Below are positions 9,236-18,678 of a DNA stretch of 64,000 bases, piece after piece. The translations under genes were made by a program, and so were the position numbers. Under the pieces are notes generated by a model that saw only the letters and a list, made by a program, of their open reading frames with translations, was not told the origin of the DNA and did not search any database. Each line of letters opens with the position of its first letter. The first letter of the stretch is position 1. The stretch is from an uncultured Pirellula sp. GTDB taxonomy: Bacteria; Planctomycetota; Planctomycetia; Pirellulales; Pirellulaceae. The stretch spans positions 1 to 64,000 of the forward strand of contig CAIOHR010000349.1 of assembly GCA_903858115.1 (NCBI GenBank), written 5' to 3'.

Positions 9236-12226
9236 TCACTGTATCTGGATCAATTCGTGTGCGCTGAGCAGTACCTGTGCGTACTCACTCCATCGCTCAG
9301 GATGTTCGCTAAGAAAATCTAATCCCGCCTCCAATTCAGGGGCTGCGACAGGTCTCCCGTAGAGACGTTCATAGGCGGCCTCGATGCGAGGTTTGTCGCC
9401 ATCGATCTTCTGGAGCAACTGCGCCAATGCCGAAGCACGCTTGGTCATGAAATGGTTGTTCATCATGAAGAGATACTGCTGTGGCACGGTGGTCGAAATG
9501 CGTTTCTCTGCGGTAGCCTGAGCTGTCGGGAAGTCGAACAGGCGGAAAAAGGAGTCTGACTCCAATCGTTCGCCACTGCGACTAATGGTGGCGTAGAGCG
9601 AACGACGCGGGTTGTTCATGATCGAATCCGTCGACTCACCGCCGAGTTTGCGATCGAGTTCGCCAGTGACGGACAGCAGGCTGTCTCGCCAGATTTCGAC
9701 TTCGATTTTGCGTGGATTCATGCGCCAGATCAGTCGATTATCACCATCCTTGGAGAACTTCTGCTCATCATAGCGACTGCTCATCTGCCACGAAGCAGAC
9801 AGCAAAATCTCGCGGTGCAATTTCTTCAACGACCATCCGCTCTTCATGAAGCGTTGCGCGAGCCAATCGAGCAGCAAGGGGTGTGTCGGATCTTCACCCA
9901 AGACACCGAAGTTGCTCGGCGTACGACTGAGCGCTTGACCAAAATGCCAATCCCATACCCGATTCACCATCACCCGTGCCGTCAGCGGATTGGCAGGATC
10001 CACGACGGCTTCCGCGAGTTCACGACGACCGCTGCCGTCTTTGAAGGGAGCAGCCTCGTTACCGGCAACGATCTCGAGGAATCTGCGTTGAACCAGTTCA
10101 CCAGGTTTCGCCAAATTGCCACGCAGGGCCAGATGCATGTCTTTGCTGCCAGATTCTTTGATGACATGCGCAATGGCATATTTCGGCGGAGCGGACTTCT
10201 GCGCGGCTTCAAGGGCCTCGTCCAATTCCTTGGTCGACTCTTTTTTCTTCTTTTGTTCCTTCAAGAGTTTGTTCAATTCCTTGATACGCTCTTGGGCTTC
10301 CCTGTATGCGTTGACTTCCACCTGGGATGCCAACGTATATTCCCCAACCGGTGAGTTTCGAAACACACCCGCAACGGCATAGTAGTCGCGCTGGGTGATC
10401 GGATCGAACTTGTGATCATGGCAACGAGCACAGGCCACCGTGAGACCGAGGAAGGCTCGAGAGAACGTATCCACACGGTCGGACAAGGTCTCCGCTTCCG
10501 CGATCAGTTTGGCCTCGGCATCGCCGCCATCCGATTTATAGGTCGGTCCCACCGCAAAGAAGCCGGTCGCAATCGGATCGGGTTCACCCTTTATTAGATC
10601 ACCCGCTATCTGACGCTTCACGAACTCGTCGTAGCCCATGTCGCGGTTGAAAGCCTCAACGACCCAGTCGCGATAGAGCCAGGCTCCCTCCAACTTCTCG
10701 CCATTGCCAAACTCCGATCCGAAACCATCGCTGTAGCGCGCCACGTCCAGCCAATGCCGCGCCCATCGCTCACCATAGTGCTTGGACTGTAACAGTTCAT
10801 CCACTACCTTCTCGAACGCCTCTGGACGCGCGTCGACCAGGAACGCAGACACTTGTTCGGGTGTAGGCGGCAAGCCAACGAGATCTAGATAAGCACGTCG
10901 AATCAGCGTGCGTTTGTCGGCCTGTTCATTCGGAACCAGCCCCGCCAACTCCATACGAGAGAGGACGAAACGGTCGATGTCATTCTTTGGCCAGGCGCTG
11001 TCATTCACTGTTGGTGTTTGCGGATCAGCGATAGATCGAAACGACCAATGATCCTGCCGAAACAAGTCCCAGTCATAGGTTTCTGTTTTCCTTTTCGCAG
11101 CAGTCGCCAACGCCTTCGGATCAAAGCCAGGCCAAGGTGCCCCCATCGCCACCCACTCGGTCAGAGCGACGATCTCTTCGTCACGCAACTTTTTCTTCGG
11201 TGGCATGGCAGTGTCTTCGTTTTTGTAGCGGATGGCTTCGATGACGAGACTCTTATCGGGGTCGTTTGGCACGATGGCGGGCCCCGAGTCACCACCACTC
11301 AGAATGTGAGCCAAGCTGTCCAATCGCAAACCGGCATTGCGTTCGTCCTCATCCTCTCCATGACAACGAAAGCAGTTTTCAGCCAACACCGGACGCACTT
11401 TATTTTCGAAGAAATCAATCTGCGCGGCAGTCGGCTTGAGGTTAGGACCGCTGATCATGGCCGTCTTCACCTCCTCTGTTACAGCGGGAGTTGGCGAATC
11501 AGAACTCAGGGCCCAGCGCTGCTTCAGGGCACTGATCTCTGTCTTGATCTCCGCCGTCGATAGCGCTGAGTCAAACACGCGAATCTCCGCCAGTTCGCCT
11601 TGGAAGAACTCGCCATTCGACGCGAGCTTGTTACCCACGCGGATGCCATCGACGCCGACCCTCTGCTTTTCGATGTCGATAGTGCCGACCACGGGAGATG
11701 CATCGTTGTCGAAGATGATGACATTGTTTTTCTTCTCGCCGTTTACCACCATCACGGTCAATCGCCACTCGTCGGGCGTCACAGGAATGAGCGTATGCGC
11801 ATCATTGCTCTGACCATTGAAGCCGTAGGCACCATTGACCTGAAGCAGCGAGGCACGCCGACCCGTGCCCTGTCCTGCCTGCTCGAACACGGCCTGCACT
11901 CCCGAGCGACTTGGCCGCCACAGCACGATGAACGTAAAGGTATCATCACCCTCCTTCAGCACCGCTGGGCCAGCCAGGAAGTCGGTGCCATCAAAGTAGA
12001 GCGTCGTGCGTCCATTCAACTTGCCCCGCGGCTCTGGGCGATAGTCCACGTTGGGTTGCATAACCACGGTGCCCTTGCCAGCAGCATCCTTCCATTCACG
12101 GACCTGCTCCTCGCCGAGTACCAGCGATTGCGAATTGCCCGCATCCAGCCACAGCACGGGCTCAGCGGCCTTCAAACATGAGGCCGTAGCAAGCAAACAC
12201 AGAGCGTGGGAGAAGACTCTAATCAT
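9236..12226 (-). CDS. PSD1 protein with N-terminal LamG-like domain: LamG + PSCyt1 + DUF1549 + DUF1553
   Basis: 996 residues with a Sec signal (MIRVFSHALCLLATASCLKA). Residues about 22-235 form a concanavalin/LamG-like domain (PVLWLDAGNSQSL, FDGTDFLAG, FFQGELAEIRVFDSALS). PSCyt1 follows near 260-340 (CFRCHGEDED, MPPKKKL), then DUF1549 (VACARCHDHKFDP near 610) and DUF1553 (LTARVMVNRVWDWHFGQAL; QQYLFMMNNHFM). A charged K/E helix (LNKLLKEQKKKKESTKELDE) lies in the linker. The LamG fusion suggests binding of a polysaccharide. First gene of a two-gene operon with DUF1501. Upstream are a DUF1080 stub and regulatory copy C. Confidence 0.93.
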   Translation of the reverse strand: MIRVFSHALCLLATASCLKAAEPVLWLDAGNSQSLVLGEEQVREWKDAAGKGTVVMQPNVDYRPEPRGKLNGRTTLYFDGTDFLAGPAVLKEGDDTFTFIVLWRPSRSGVQAVFEQAGQGTGRRASLLQVNGAYGFNGQSNDAHTLIPVTPDEWRLTVMVVNGEKKNNVIIFDNDASPVVGTIDIEKQRVGVDGIRVGNKLASNGEFFQGELAEIRVFDSALSTAEIKTEISALKQRWALSSDSPTPAVTEEVKTAMISGPNLKPTAAQIDFFENKVRPVLAENCFRCHGEDEDERNAGLRLDSLAHILSGGDSGPAIVPNDPDKSLVIEAIRYKNEDTAMPPKKKLRDEEIVALTEWVAMGAPWPGFDPKALATAAKRKTETYDWDLFRQDHWSFRSIADPQTPTVNDSAWPKNDIDRFVLSRMELAGLVPNEQADKRTLIRRAYLDLVGLPPTPEQVSAFLVDARPEAFEKVVDELLQSKHYGERWARHWLDVARYSDGFGSEFGNGEKLEGAWLYRDWVVEAFNRDMGYDEFVKRQIAGDLIKGEPDPIATGFFAVGPTYKSDGGDAEAKLIAEAETLSDRVDTFSRAFLGLTVACARCHDHKFDPITQRDYYAVAGVFRNSPVGEYTLASQVEVNAYREAQERIKELNKLLKEQKKKKESTKELDEALEAAQKSAPPKYAIAHVIKESGSKDMHLALRGNLAKPGELVQRRFLEIVAGNEAAPFKDGSGRRELAEAVVDPANPLTARVMVNRVWDWHFGQALSRTPSNFGVLGEDPTHPLLLDWLAQRFMKSGWSLKKLHREILLSASWQMSSRYDEQKFSKDGDNRLIWRMNPRKIEVEIWRDSLLSVTGELDRKLGGESTDSIMNNPRRSLYATISRSGERLESDSFFRLFDFPTAQATAEKRISTTVPQQYLFMMNNHFMTKRASALAQLLQKIDGDKPRIEAAYERLYGRPVAAPELEAGLDFLSEHPERWSEYAQVLLSAHELIQIQ

Positions 12227-12239
12227 GATCAGGTATAGT

Positions 12240-12326
12240 TTAGCAGGTCTTGCCGTCGAAGAGAGATGTCTGAGCCCAGGCTGGGGAGGTGATGATGAGG
12301 AAAGTGAGAAGGAGGGTTTTCATCAT
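12240..12326 (-). pseudogene. DUF1080 N-terminal stub
   Basis: A 28-codon ORF (MMKTLLLTFLIITSPAWAQ then TSLFDGKTC, stop) is a signal peptide plus the opening of a DUF1080 domain. It parallels the intact start at 457 (LFDGKTFTGW) in sequence and in its upstream DNA. The rest of the domain is gone, and PSD1 starts 13 bases downstream. It is a deletion remnant. Confidence 0.8.
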
Positions 12327-12329
12327 GAT

Positions 12330-12550
12330 TGTGCAGTGTTTGGAGGGGTGATTAGGTCAACGCTTCGGTAAAGATGCTGGCGAGACGGAATCGGCTTGAC
12401 GATGACTGATCTGAAGCGGACCATAGATGCAGTATTTTTGTTGCATCATTTTTTCAAACAACTCCCATTTTTAATTGGAAAATACTCGCGACATTTTGTA
12501 TGTTCGGCGCATCGCGTTCATTTCAGAGTTGCATGAAAATGCGCATCAAA
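12330..12550. promoter_or_regulatory. Copy C of duplicated divergent regulatory block
   Basis: About 210 bp matching 6457-6670 almost throughout, with the DUF1080-proximal end also matching 460-512. It includes the AT-rich segment and the start of a regulator (ATGAAAATGCGC at 12533). In this copy one side is the DUF1080 stub leading into PSD1 (9236-12226), and the other an AraC stub. It probably still drives the PSD1/DUF1501 operon. Confidence 0.65.
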
Positions 12551-12599
12551 ACGCCCCGCACTCACGCCAGCACCACTTTGCCATGCACTTCCGGAGCGG

Positions 12600-12731
12600 C
12601 ATTTTAGGAACCTGCTCGGCCGTTCCTCGATGACCTATCTTCGCCGTGTCCGCCTCAACGCGGTATGCCGAGCGATCCCCCGCCTATCTGTCTGCGAAAA
12701 ACGCCAACTGCAATTTTTGCGCGAACTTTGA
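12600..12731 (+). pseudogene. AraC-family C-terminal helix-turn-helix remnant
   Basis: In one frame the sequence reads HFRNLLGRSSMTYLRRVRLNAVCRA, the closing helix-turn-helix of AraC regulators (the FxxxFGxSPxxYLRRxRLxxA pattern), before losing similarity and reaching a stop. The regulator start at 12533 and this tail are in different frames with most of the gene missing. It fills the gap between regulatory copy C and the next gene. Confidence 0.65.
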
Positions 12732-12801
12732 AACGGCTGCCGAGGTATGCTGGCGTGATCTGACTTACCATTCCCATTCGATTCCTCCGAGAGCTTCATC
12801 A

Positions 12802-15153
12802 ATGCTACAACTCGATCGTTCTTGGTTTCGTTGCATTCTCTGTTTCGTGTGGATGTTGGTCGGTGAAGCTCTTCACGGGGACGAAACGATCGGTTATTGG
12901 GAGTTCAGCAAAGGAATGGATAGCTGGACTGTGAACCCACATATACGCAACCTGCAGCATGGTGCAAATGGTGTGTCGATGGAGTTGCAAGCCCCAGATC
13001 CGTTCCTGACGAGTCCACAGATGGCTTGCCCAGCAGGAAAGGTGGTTTGCGTTACCCTTCGCATGCTTTCACGCGCTGGCTCTGTTGGGCAAATCTATTT
13101 TCGCCAACCCTTTTCGGAAGAACGGAGCCGCACGTTTGTGATTCAGAACGATGGTCAATGGCATGAGTATCGCGTTTGGCTTCCCACGCTCGCTCCTCGC
13201 GCGCGATTCCGATTCGACCCAAGCTTCGATGAGGGCTTGATCGAGTTGGCCTGGATCCGCATCGAAGCGTTTGACGAAATGCCAGGTGAACTTTGGGCGC
13301 AGCCACGTGAACTGCGCAACAAAAAGTTCATCGGTGGAGGACTCTATACGGTCAATGGCGCAGAGTCAGCGATTACTCCGCGATTCATCGCCGAGCACCC
13401 TGAGTTCCACGCGCATTATCCTTTCGACGGAATCGTTCTCCCAGCTGTATTGTCACACGAGTGGGTCGATTCACTCGGCCTGACGAAACTGGGAATGCCA
13501 CTAAGACCCGCCTTCCTGCACGAGTTGTTATGGAATACCGTCAAAATCCCCGACGAGGCGGTTGCACAAACTCTGTCCGATCTGCAGAGGATGCTTCGCG
13601 GCAATCTAACCGACAACTTCCTGATCTTTGGAATGGTGGATGGAGCGCGTGGACTGCATACACCCAACCTGGCGGATGATCACGACTGGGAAGCGATTCA
13701 GCACAATTCCGTCCTCGCAGCGCGTCTCTGTCGAATAGGCAAGTTGAAAGGACTTTGGCTGGATACCGAACAGTACGGTCAGTATCGATGGCGAACGCAA
13801 TCGGGAACACCTGAGTTCGAACCGGACCAGCCACAGGGTCTTCCTTTTCCGCTCGGTAAAGATGCACCCGAGGTTCTGCGCCGCCGTGGCAAGCAATGGA
13901 TTCAGGCGATCCAAGCCGAGTTTCCCGAAGTCAAAATCATGACGACGTTCGCATGGTCCCCAGATTCCAACAGCTACGGGCCACTGGGCGGAGTCATTCC
14001 TTTCCTCGATGGTGTACTGGAAGGCATTCAATCACCCGCTGAGATCATTCATGGACATGAAAACACGTTCTATTTCGGTCATGCCCCCGGAACGACGCAC
14101 ACGCATGCAACGAAAGACGGCTTTCCGGGCGACCGAAACCGATACTCGACTGCGCGAGCTGAAATTCGAAACTGGCGCTCGCTGAGCAACGATCCAGCCA
14201 AGTATGACGCATTTGTCAAAGTCGGTATGGCCGCATGGGTCGAAGATCACCCATGGAACACGCCTCCGGGATGGCCCAACGGAACCAAGGCATCCTTGTG
14301 GTCCAATTTGCCGTTAGCACTTGTTGCCAGCGACGAGTATGTTTGGGTTTGGAGCGAACATACCAAGTATGGCCAACCTGAAAGGATCGAAGTGAATCCG
14401 TTTCTCGCTTCGCTAAGCAATCAAACTTGGAACACACCGAAGTCGACTGGTTCGACGTTCGACGAGCAATTCGATTCTGATCCGCTAGCGCGCGGTTGGT
14501 ACTTCGACTTTGACATGTTAAGCATTGGCCGCAAGGCGACTCCGGCAGATGAAGCGGCCATCATGGATCCGTCGACCGTTCCCTACGGCTGGGACAAGCT
14601 GACGAAGTGCTTGAAGATTGCGGGGGGCCTTAATATTGCGGGCGAGAGCTCAAGCAAGCTGATCCATCAACGTCGTCGATATGTCCGCGCCGTCGATCCA
14701 ACGGACACTTGTAAAGCCTTCACCTTGGCAGTGGACTTCCACATCCAATCCTTCGGCGACAACCAGCGAAACCCCATGATCATCGGGTTATTTCAAAGTG
14801 ATTTACCATTGGACCAACACTCGTTGGCTCTTCGAATCTCGAGTCCAGAGAAGGTGGAACTGGTGCTGGCCGCACAAGGAAAGGTCCTCAAATTCCCTGT
14901 CGTGCAGGATGACTCCCTACGCCCCGCAACTCCCTATCGATTTGAATTAACTTACAACCCATCGAAGACGCAAATTCAAGCCAATCTAGTGACTCAGTCC
15001 TCGCCTCAACAGCGGTTCGCAATCGAACGTGACGTCACAGAAGCGATGCACCCATGGACGCTAGATGAATTGGGAATTGCCATCGACGAACATGGAGAGA
15101 CTTCCCAGCAAGTCTATCGCTTTCAAATCGATTCCATTCGCTTCAATCCCTAA
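12802..15153 (+). CDS. Exported protein, putative TIM-barrel hydrolase flanked by beta-sandwich domains; family not recognised
   Basis: 783 residues from MLQLDRSWFRCILCFVWMLVGEALHG (signal peptide); the frame opens earlier at 12646 but that stretch contains the AraC remnant. Residues about 30-185 look like a carbohydrate-binding beta-sandwich (IGYWEFSKGMDSW, WHEYRVWLP). Residues about 190-530 contain alternating helix/strand with acidic and aromatic residues (FDGIVLPAVLSHEWVDS, GKLKGLWLDTEQYGQY, EVKIMTTFAW, YVWVWSEHTKYG), as in glycoside hydrolase barrels. The last 230 residues are again beta-rich. It is the only plus-strand gene for 18 kb and has no operon partner. I do not recognise a named family; the hydrolase role is inference. 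Confidence 0.75.
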   Translation: MLQLDRSWFRCILCFVWMLVGEALHGDETIGYWEFSKGMDSWTVNPHIRNLQHGANGVSMELQAPDPFLTSPQMACPAGKVVCVTLRMLSRAGSVGQIYFRQPFSEERSRTFVIQNDGQWHEYRVWLPTLAPRARFRFDPSFDEGLIELAWIRIEAFDEMPGELWAQPRELRNKKFIGGGLYTVNGAESAITPRFIAEHPEFHAHYPFDGIVLPAVLSHEWVDSLGLTKLGMPLRPAFLHELLWNTVKIPDEAVAQTLSDLQRMLRGNLTDNFLIFGMVDGARGLHTPNLADDHDWEAIQHNSVLAARLCRIGKLKGLWLDTEQYGQYRWRTQSGTPEFEPDQPQGLPFPLGKDAPEVLRRRGKQWIQAIQAEFPEVKIMTTFAWSPDSNSYGPLGGVIPFLDGVLEGIQSPAEIIHGHENTFYFGHAPGTTHTHATKDGFPGDRNRYSTARAEIRNWRSLSNDPAKYDAFVKVGMAAWVEDHPWNTPPGWPNGTKASLWSNLPLALVASDEYVWVWSEHTKYGQPERIEVNPFLASLSNQTWNTPKSTGSTFDEQFDSDPLARGWYFDFDMLSIGRKATPADEAAIMDPSTVPYGWDKLTKCLKIAGGLNIAGESSSKLIHQRRRYVRAVDPTDTCKAFTLAVDFHIQSFGDNQRNPMIIGLFQSDLPLDQHSLALRISSPEKVELVLAAQGKVLKFPVVQDDSLRPATPYRFELTYNPSKTQIQANLVTQSSPQQRFAIERDVTEAMHPWTLDELGIAIDEHGETSQQVYRFQIDSIRFNP

Positions 15154-15637
15154 GTCTTTCACGCGCCCTCGCCTCAATCTTGTTGCGGCCTTGTTGCGGC
15201 AATCGTTTTGCTTTCCAGCAGTGTTGCCTCCGCTACCCCCAGGACCACCTACCGCCGCGCGATCAGACAAGGAAACCGCGCAGCAGGCCCAGCCGCGCTA
15301 GCAAATTCGGTAAAGTCCATGTTGCGGAGTCTCAGATTGTTTTCATGCCCCCAGATTTCCGTTGGAATGACGCGAAACGATGCGCCGGGCAATCAACGCA
15401 ATCGACACACAGTACTGCATGATCCACGCCGCCAATCGTTTCAGCATCGGCGAGTCCTGTTGGAGTGAACCTTGAGTCCCGTGACAAGGATCGCACCATC
15501 CACAACGAGCTTCATCGTTCCTAGCTTCGGTGCCAGGTCGAGGCTGCCATGAATGATCGCCGTGACGCCGCATTGAGCCTCTCGATCCACGGTCCAACGA
15601 AATGGCCATTGTCGTGATAGGTGCGACCGCGTGGGTT
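15154..15637. other. 484-bp gap with apparently decayed minus-strand coding sequence
   Basis: No intact gene. On the minus strand, frames between about 15440 and 15690 alternate in looking coding (IIHGSLDLAPKLGTMKLVVDG in one frame, HDNGHFVGPWIERLN in another), which suggests a frameshifted fragment whose family I could not identify. The first 100 bases after the plus-strand stop contain a short direct repeat (TTGTTGCGGC twice). Confidence 0.35.
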
Positions 15638-17227
15638 TCATGGGAAGAATACAGGAACGGCCCATTTGCTGATGAGGATTTTTTCACCTACGGCGCAGTC
15701 CTTTTGAAACAGCGTGCAGTAGTTCGCGGGCGAGGTGGGATTGAAGAGCGGGATTTCCGGCAGGGCGACTTTCTCGAAACCCTGATCCATCAGCGGCTGC
15801 GCGGCCGTGTCGCGGTTGCGTTCGAGCACGGGGGTAAGAAAGAAGACGGTGCCTGCACGGTCGCATTGGATCGTCTTCTGGCCATTCATCGTGAGGGGAA
15901 GGAAGGAAGCGTTCTTGAGCGCCATGGGAAGCTCTGCGGCTGTATAGACGCGGTCGGTGAAGAGCTTCGCACCGGGGACGAGGGCTTGTGCTTTGACTTC
16001 GGTGCTGGTGAGCATTCCGGGACTGGTGGTCCGCATCGGCTTGCCGTCGGCGTTGGCGTGAACGGGGGCAGTGGCGGGCTTCGGCTTTTCCTGGCCGCCA
16101 GTGGCTTTACTGACGAGCTGACGCAATTTTACCGAGCCGCGCACGTCCTTGCCTGCCGCAATGTCTTCCTCGCGGAAGGAGGCCATAAGGATATTTCGGT
16201 CAGCGGTACGGCTGTAGTCGTAGATGATGCGGATAAGGCCATCGGGTGTCTGCTGGCCGTCGGGATAGGAAACGCCCAGGCGTTCATCCAGCATGAGTCC
16301 GCCAGTCCAGGTCTTGCCGTCATCGTTGGAAACGTAAGCCGTGAGATGCGAACGGCTGGTACGGGCATCGAGCGGGCCGTGCTTCACGAGCAGAAGATTG
16401 CCCGACAAGAGACGGCTGATGAAGAACCGCGACGGGGTGTGAAGAATGCTTGACGGCTTCAACTCCGGCCAAGTCTTGCCCTGGTCCGTGCTAAAACTAT
16501 CACCGATACCATAGGTGGTGCGGACGAGAAGCAAGAGCGAGCCGTCCTTGCGCTCAACAAACATGTGCTCGTCGAACTGGCGCGCGTCCTTCGGAACATT
16601 GCAAGCGCCGCGAAGCGTCCAAGTCTTGCCTCGATCGTTCGATACGATCATCTGTGCGCTTTCATCGTGCTCGCGCCAGCGAGAAATCGGCAACACCCAT
16701 TCGCCGGAGGAAAGTGTGAGTGGCTTGCACATCATCACGCCGTCGCCTATTCGGCGAGGTTTGGACCACGTCGGCTGTGGGATATCGGGCTCGTTTGTCT
16801 CGATACACCACACGCCGAGCTCGACATCGCGCCTGCCTTTTTCCATCTGCGCCCAAAAGAAAAACAGGCGACCATCCGGCGACATCCACAGCTCGGGATC
16901 GAAGCTGCGAACGGGTCCACTTGCATCAGGATCGACGGTGAGCACTTCCGTCCAAGTGCCACCGCCATCACTGCTCGTGCTTAGCACGACGTAGTTGTTC
17001 ATGTCTTCGCCTGGCGTCGGGCCTGCATACCAAGTGGCCCACATGCGCCCCCTCGGTGCGACTGCCATGCTTGGTATTCCAGCGAATGCTCGGTTCGTCA
17101 CCGCCTGATCAGCACGCGGCGGACCGAGATGCTGAGGCGGTTGCAAAGACGGAGCGTCAGCAGCATGCAGCGCGGCCAGCGGTGCAAGCAGCAGGGCGGT
17201 GAGGAGAATGTGGAGCGCTTGTTTCAT
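15638..17227 (-). CDS. Sialidase-like (BNR/Asp-box) exported protein
   Basis: 529 residues from MKQALHILLTALLLAPLAALHA (signal peptide). Residues about 35-375 form a six-bladed sialidase-type propeller with Asp-box motifs SSDGGGTWTE, SNDRGKTWTL, STDQGKTWPE and SNDDGKTWTG. Residues about 425-529 are an extra domain starting AKLFTDRVYTAAELP and ending KILISKWAVPVFF; the same domain occurs inside the 20756-25990 protein. Such proteins are commonly annotated exo-alpha-sialidase, but true sialic-acid specificity is unproven. The start overlaps the upstream stop by 4 bases (ATGA), so it is translationally coupled. Last gene of the 26-15.6 kb operon. Confidence 0.88.
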   Translation of the reverse strand: MKQALHILLTALLLAPLAALHAADAPSLQPPQHLGPPRADQAVTNRAFAGIPSMAVAPRGRMWATWYAGPTPGEDMNNYVVLSTSSDGGGTWTEVLTVDPDASGPVRSFDPELWMSPDGRLFFFWAQMEKGRRDVELGVWCIETNEPDIPQPTWSKPRRIGDGVMMCKPLTLSSGEWVLPISRWREHDESAQMIVSNDRGKTWTLRGACNVPKDARQFDEHMFVERKDGSLLLLVRTTYGIGDSFSTDQGKTWPELKPSSILHTPSRFFISRLLSGNLLLVKHGPLDARTSRSHLTAYVSNDDGKTWTGGLMLDERLGVSYPDGQQTPDGLIRIIYDYSRTADRNILMASFREEDIAAGKDVRGSVKLRQLVSKATGGQEKPKPATAPVHANADGKPMRTTSPGMLTSTEVKAQALVPGAKLFTDRVYTAAELPMALKNASFLPLTMNGQKTIQCDRAGTVFFLTPVLERNRDTAAQPLMDQGFEKVALPEIPLFNPTSPANYCTLFQKDCAVGEKILISKWAVPVFFP

Positions 17228-18564
17228 GGTTTGGAAGCAGTTGGAAGTTTGCAAGATTGCCAAGCAAGGAATCGCCATTGGTCCTTCTCCTTGCGCCAGA
17301 CGGCGAGAAAGCTGAGCGAGTTTTCCATTTCACCTTCCGCAGTCGCGACGCGGATGCGGACGCGACCCGTCATCAACGCGATGCCGGGCGCGGGAAAGCT
17401 GAACTCGCGTTCCAGATATTCAAAGCGAAGATACTTCGTTTTGCCAGAGATGAGCGTGTCGATAAACGATGCCTTGGTATCCACCGCACCCGTGGAGTGC
17501 GCATAGCGGAGTTCGTCGGAGAAGATCGCAGTCATTCGGGAGCGTTCTGGTGAACTCATGGCGGCGATGCGGGCGTCATCAGCAGATTGGACGGCCAGAC
17601 GGGCATCATCGGCGGCTTGCGGTGCGGCCAACGAGGCGAACACTGGCTTGGGAAGCACTGGCTTGGGTGGCGCGAGCTCCTGCGGCTTGGGCCCTCCGGA
17701 GCCGGGCTGCTGCAATTCCTTTTGCACCCACTCGAGGCCTTGCAGGTTGCCCTTGATTCCCTCGGCGGCGTCGACGGTAGGGCGTTCGTGGATGACACCG
17801 ATCGGACCGCGCCAGCCGCTCTCTTTGACGACACGGATCATCTCAAGTTCCGATTCATCGGAGCCGATGTAGCGCACTGGGGGATACTGTGCAGTATCGG
17901 CTCTCATTCCGTTGAGATTGACTGCGAGCAGATGAGGCTGGATGCGTTTGAAGAGCGCGGGGAACTCTGCCAGCGAGCCGCGCCAGTGGTGAAAATTGAA
18001 GACGATGCCCACGTTCGTCAGTCCGTCGCGGCGCAGACGCTCGATGATGGCGATTTGATGATCCTGCTCCTCGAACCAAGGCTCGCGATGATTGTAAAGC
18101 CCCACTTTGCAACCAATCGCTGCCGCATCCTCCGCGATGGGCCGGATGCGAGCCACCTCGGCTTCGATTCGCTCGGCTTCGTTCGTCACTGTGATGGCGC
18201 GTGATCCGCAAACCCAGAACTGGGGATGGATGCCGTAGCGATTAATGGTATCGACGACTTGCGGATTCCGTGCTGGATACCAGAACGCGGCGATTTCGAT
18301 GCCGTACTTCTTCGCCGCTTCGATTTCCGCATCGACCGCGCCGTCTCCGTTGTAAGCGAACTTGCTCAAGCCAAGCTCCTTCAGCATCTGCATCCGTTCC
18401 TCCGGGCCGCGCTTCTTCGCATCCCAGGGAGCCGCGATCCATAACGCGGAGATGTTCTTGTGGTCGAACAACGACACAGTGTCATCCGCAGTCAGCCTGA
18501 CAGATGTAGTCGCGAGCAACGCAACGGTGAGGAGGCCGAGCAACGTAGGTGGTTGTGGTTTCAT
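17224..18564 (-). CDS. Xylose-isomerase-like TIM barrel fused to NTF2-like (SnoaL/DUF4440) domain, exported
   Basis: 446 residues with a signal peptide (TLLGLLTVALLATTSVRLTA). Residues about 30-290 resemble the AP_endonuc_2/xylose-isomerase-like barrel: LGLSKFAYNGDG, YGIEIAAFWYP, GCKVGLYNHREPWFEE, VGIVFNFHHWRGSL, IGVIHERPTVDAAEG. A Pro/Ala-rich linker (about 300-330) leads to a C-terminal domain ending MENSLSFLAVWRKEKDQWRFLAWQSCKL, typical of NTF2-fold/DUF4440 domains. Export of a sugar-isomerase-like barrel is unusual outside PVC bacteria. It overlaps the downstream sialidase by 4 bases. Substrate unknown; a sugar epimerase/isomerase or inactive binding role is possible. Confidence 0.8.
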   Translation of the reverse strand: MKPQPPTLLGLLTVALLATTSVRLTADDTVSLFDHKNISALWIAAPWDAKKRGPEERMQMLKELGLSKFAYNGDGAVDAEIEAAKKYGIEIAAFWYPARNPQVVDTINRYGIHPQFWVCGSRAITVTNEAERIEAEVARIRPIAEDAAAIGCKVGLYNHREPWFEEQDHQIAIIERLRRDGLTNVGIVFNFHHWRGSLAEFPALFKRIQPHLLAVNLNGMRADTAQYPPVRYIGSDESELEMIRVVKESGWRGPIGVIHERPTVDAAEGIKGNLQGLEWVQKELQQPGSGGPKPQELAPPKPVLPKPVFASLAAPQAADDARLAVQSADDARIAAMSSPERSRMTAIFSDELRYAHSTGAVDTKASFIDTLISGKTKYLRFEYLEREFSFPAPGIALMTGRVRIRVATAEGEMENSLSFLAVWRKEKDQWRFLAWQSCKLPTASKP

Positions 18565-18678
18565 GGGTGGTCTTTCGCTGACGAGTCGTTCGAATAATGG
18601 AAAGCCGGCGAGGTCCTATCACGATAGCAGAACATTGTAACGATAGTGATGGATAGTGATGCAGCACCATGGGGGTTT

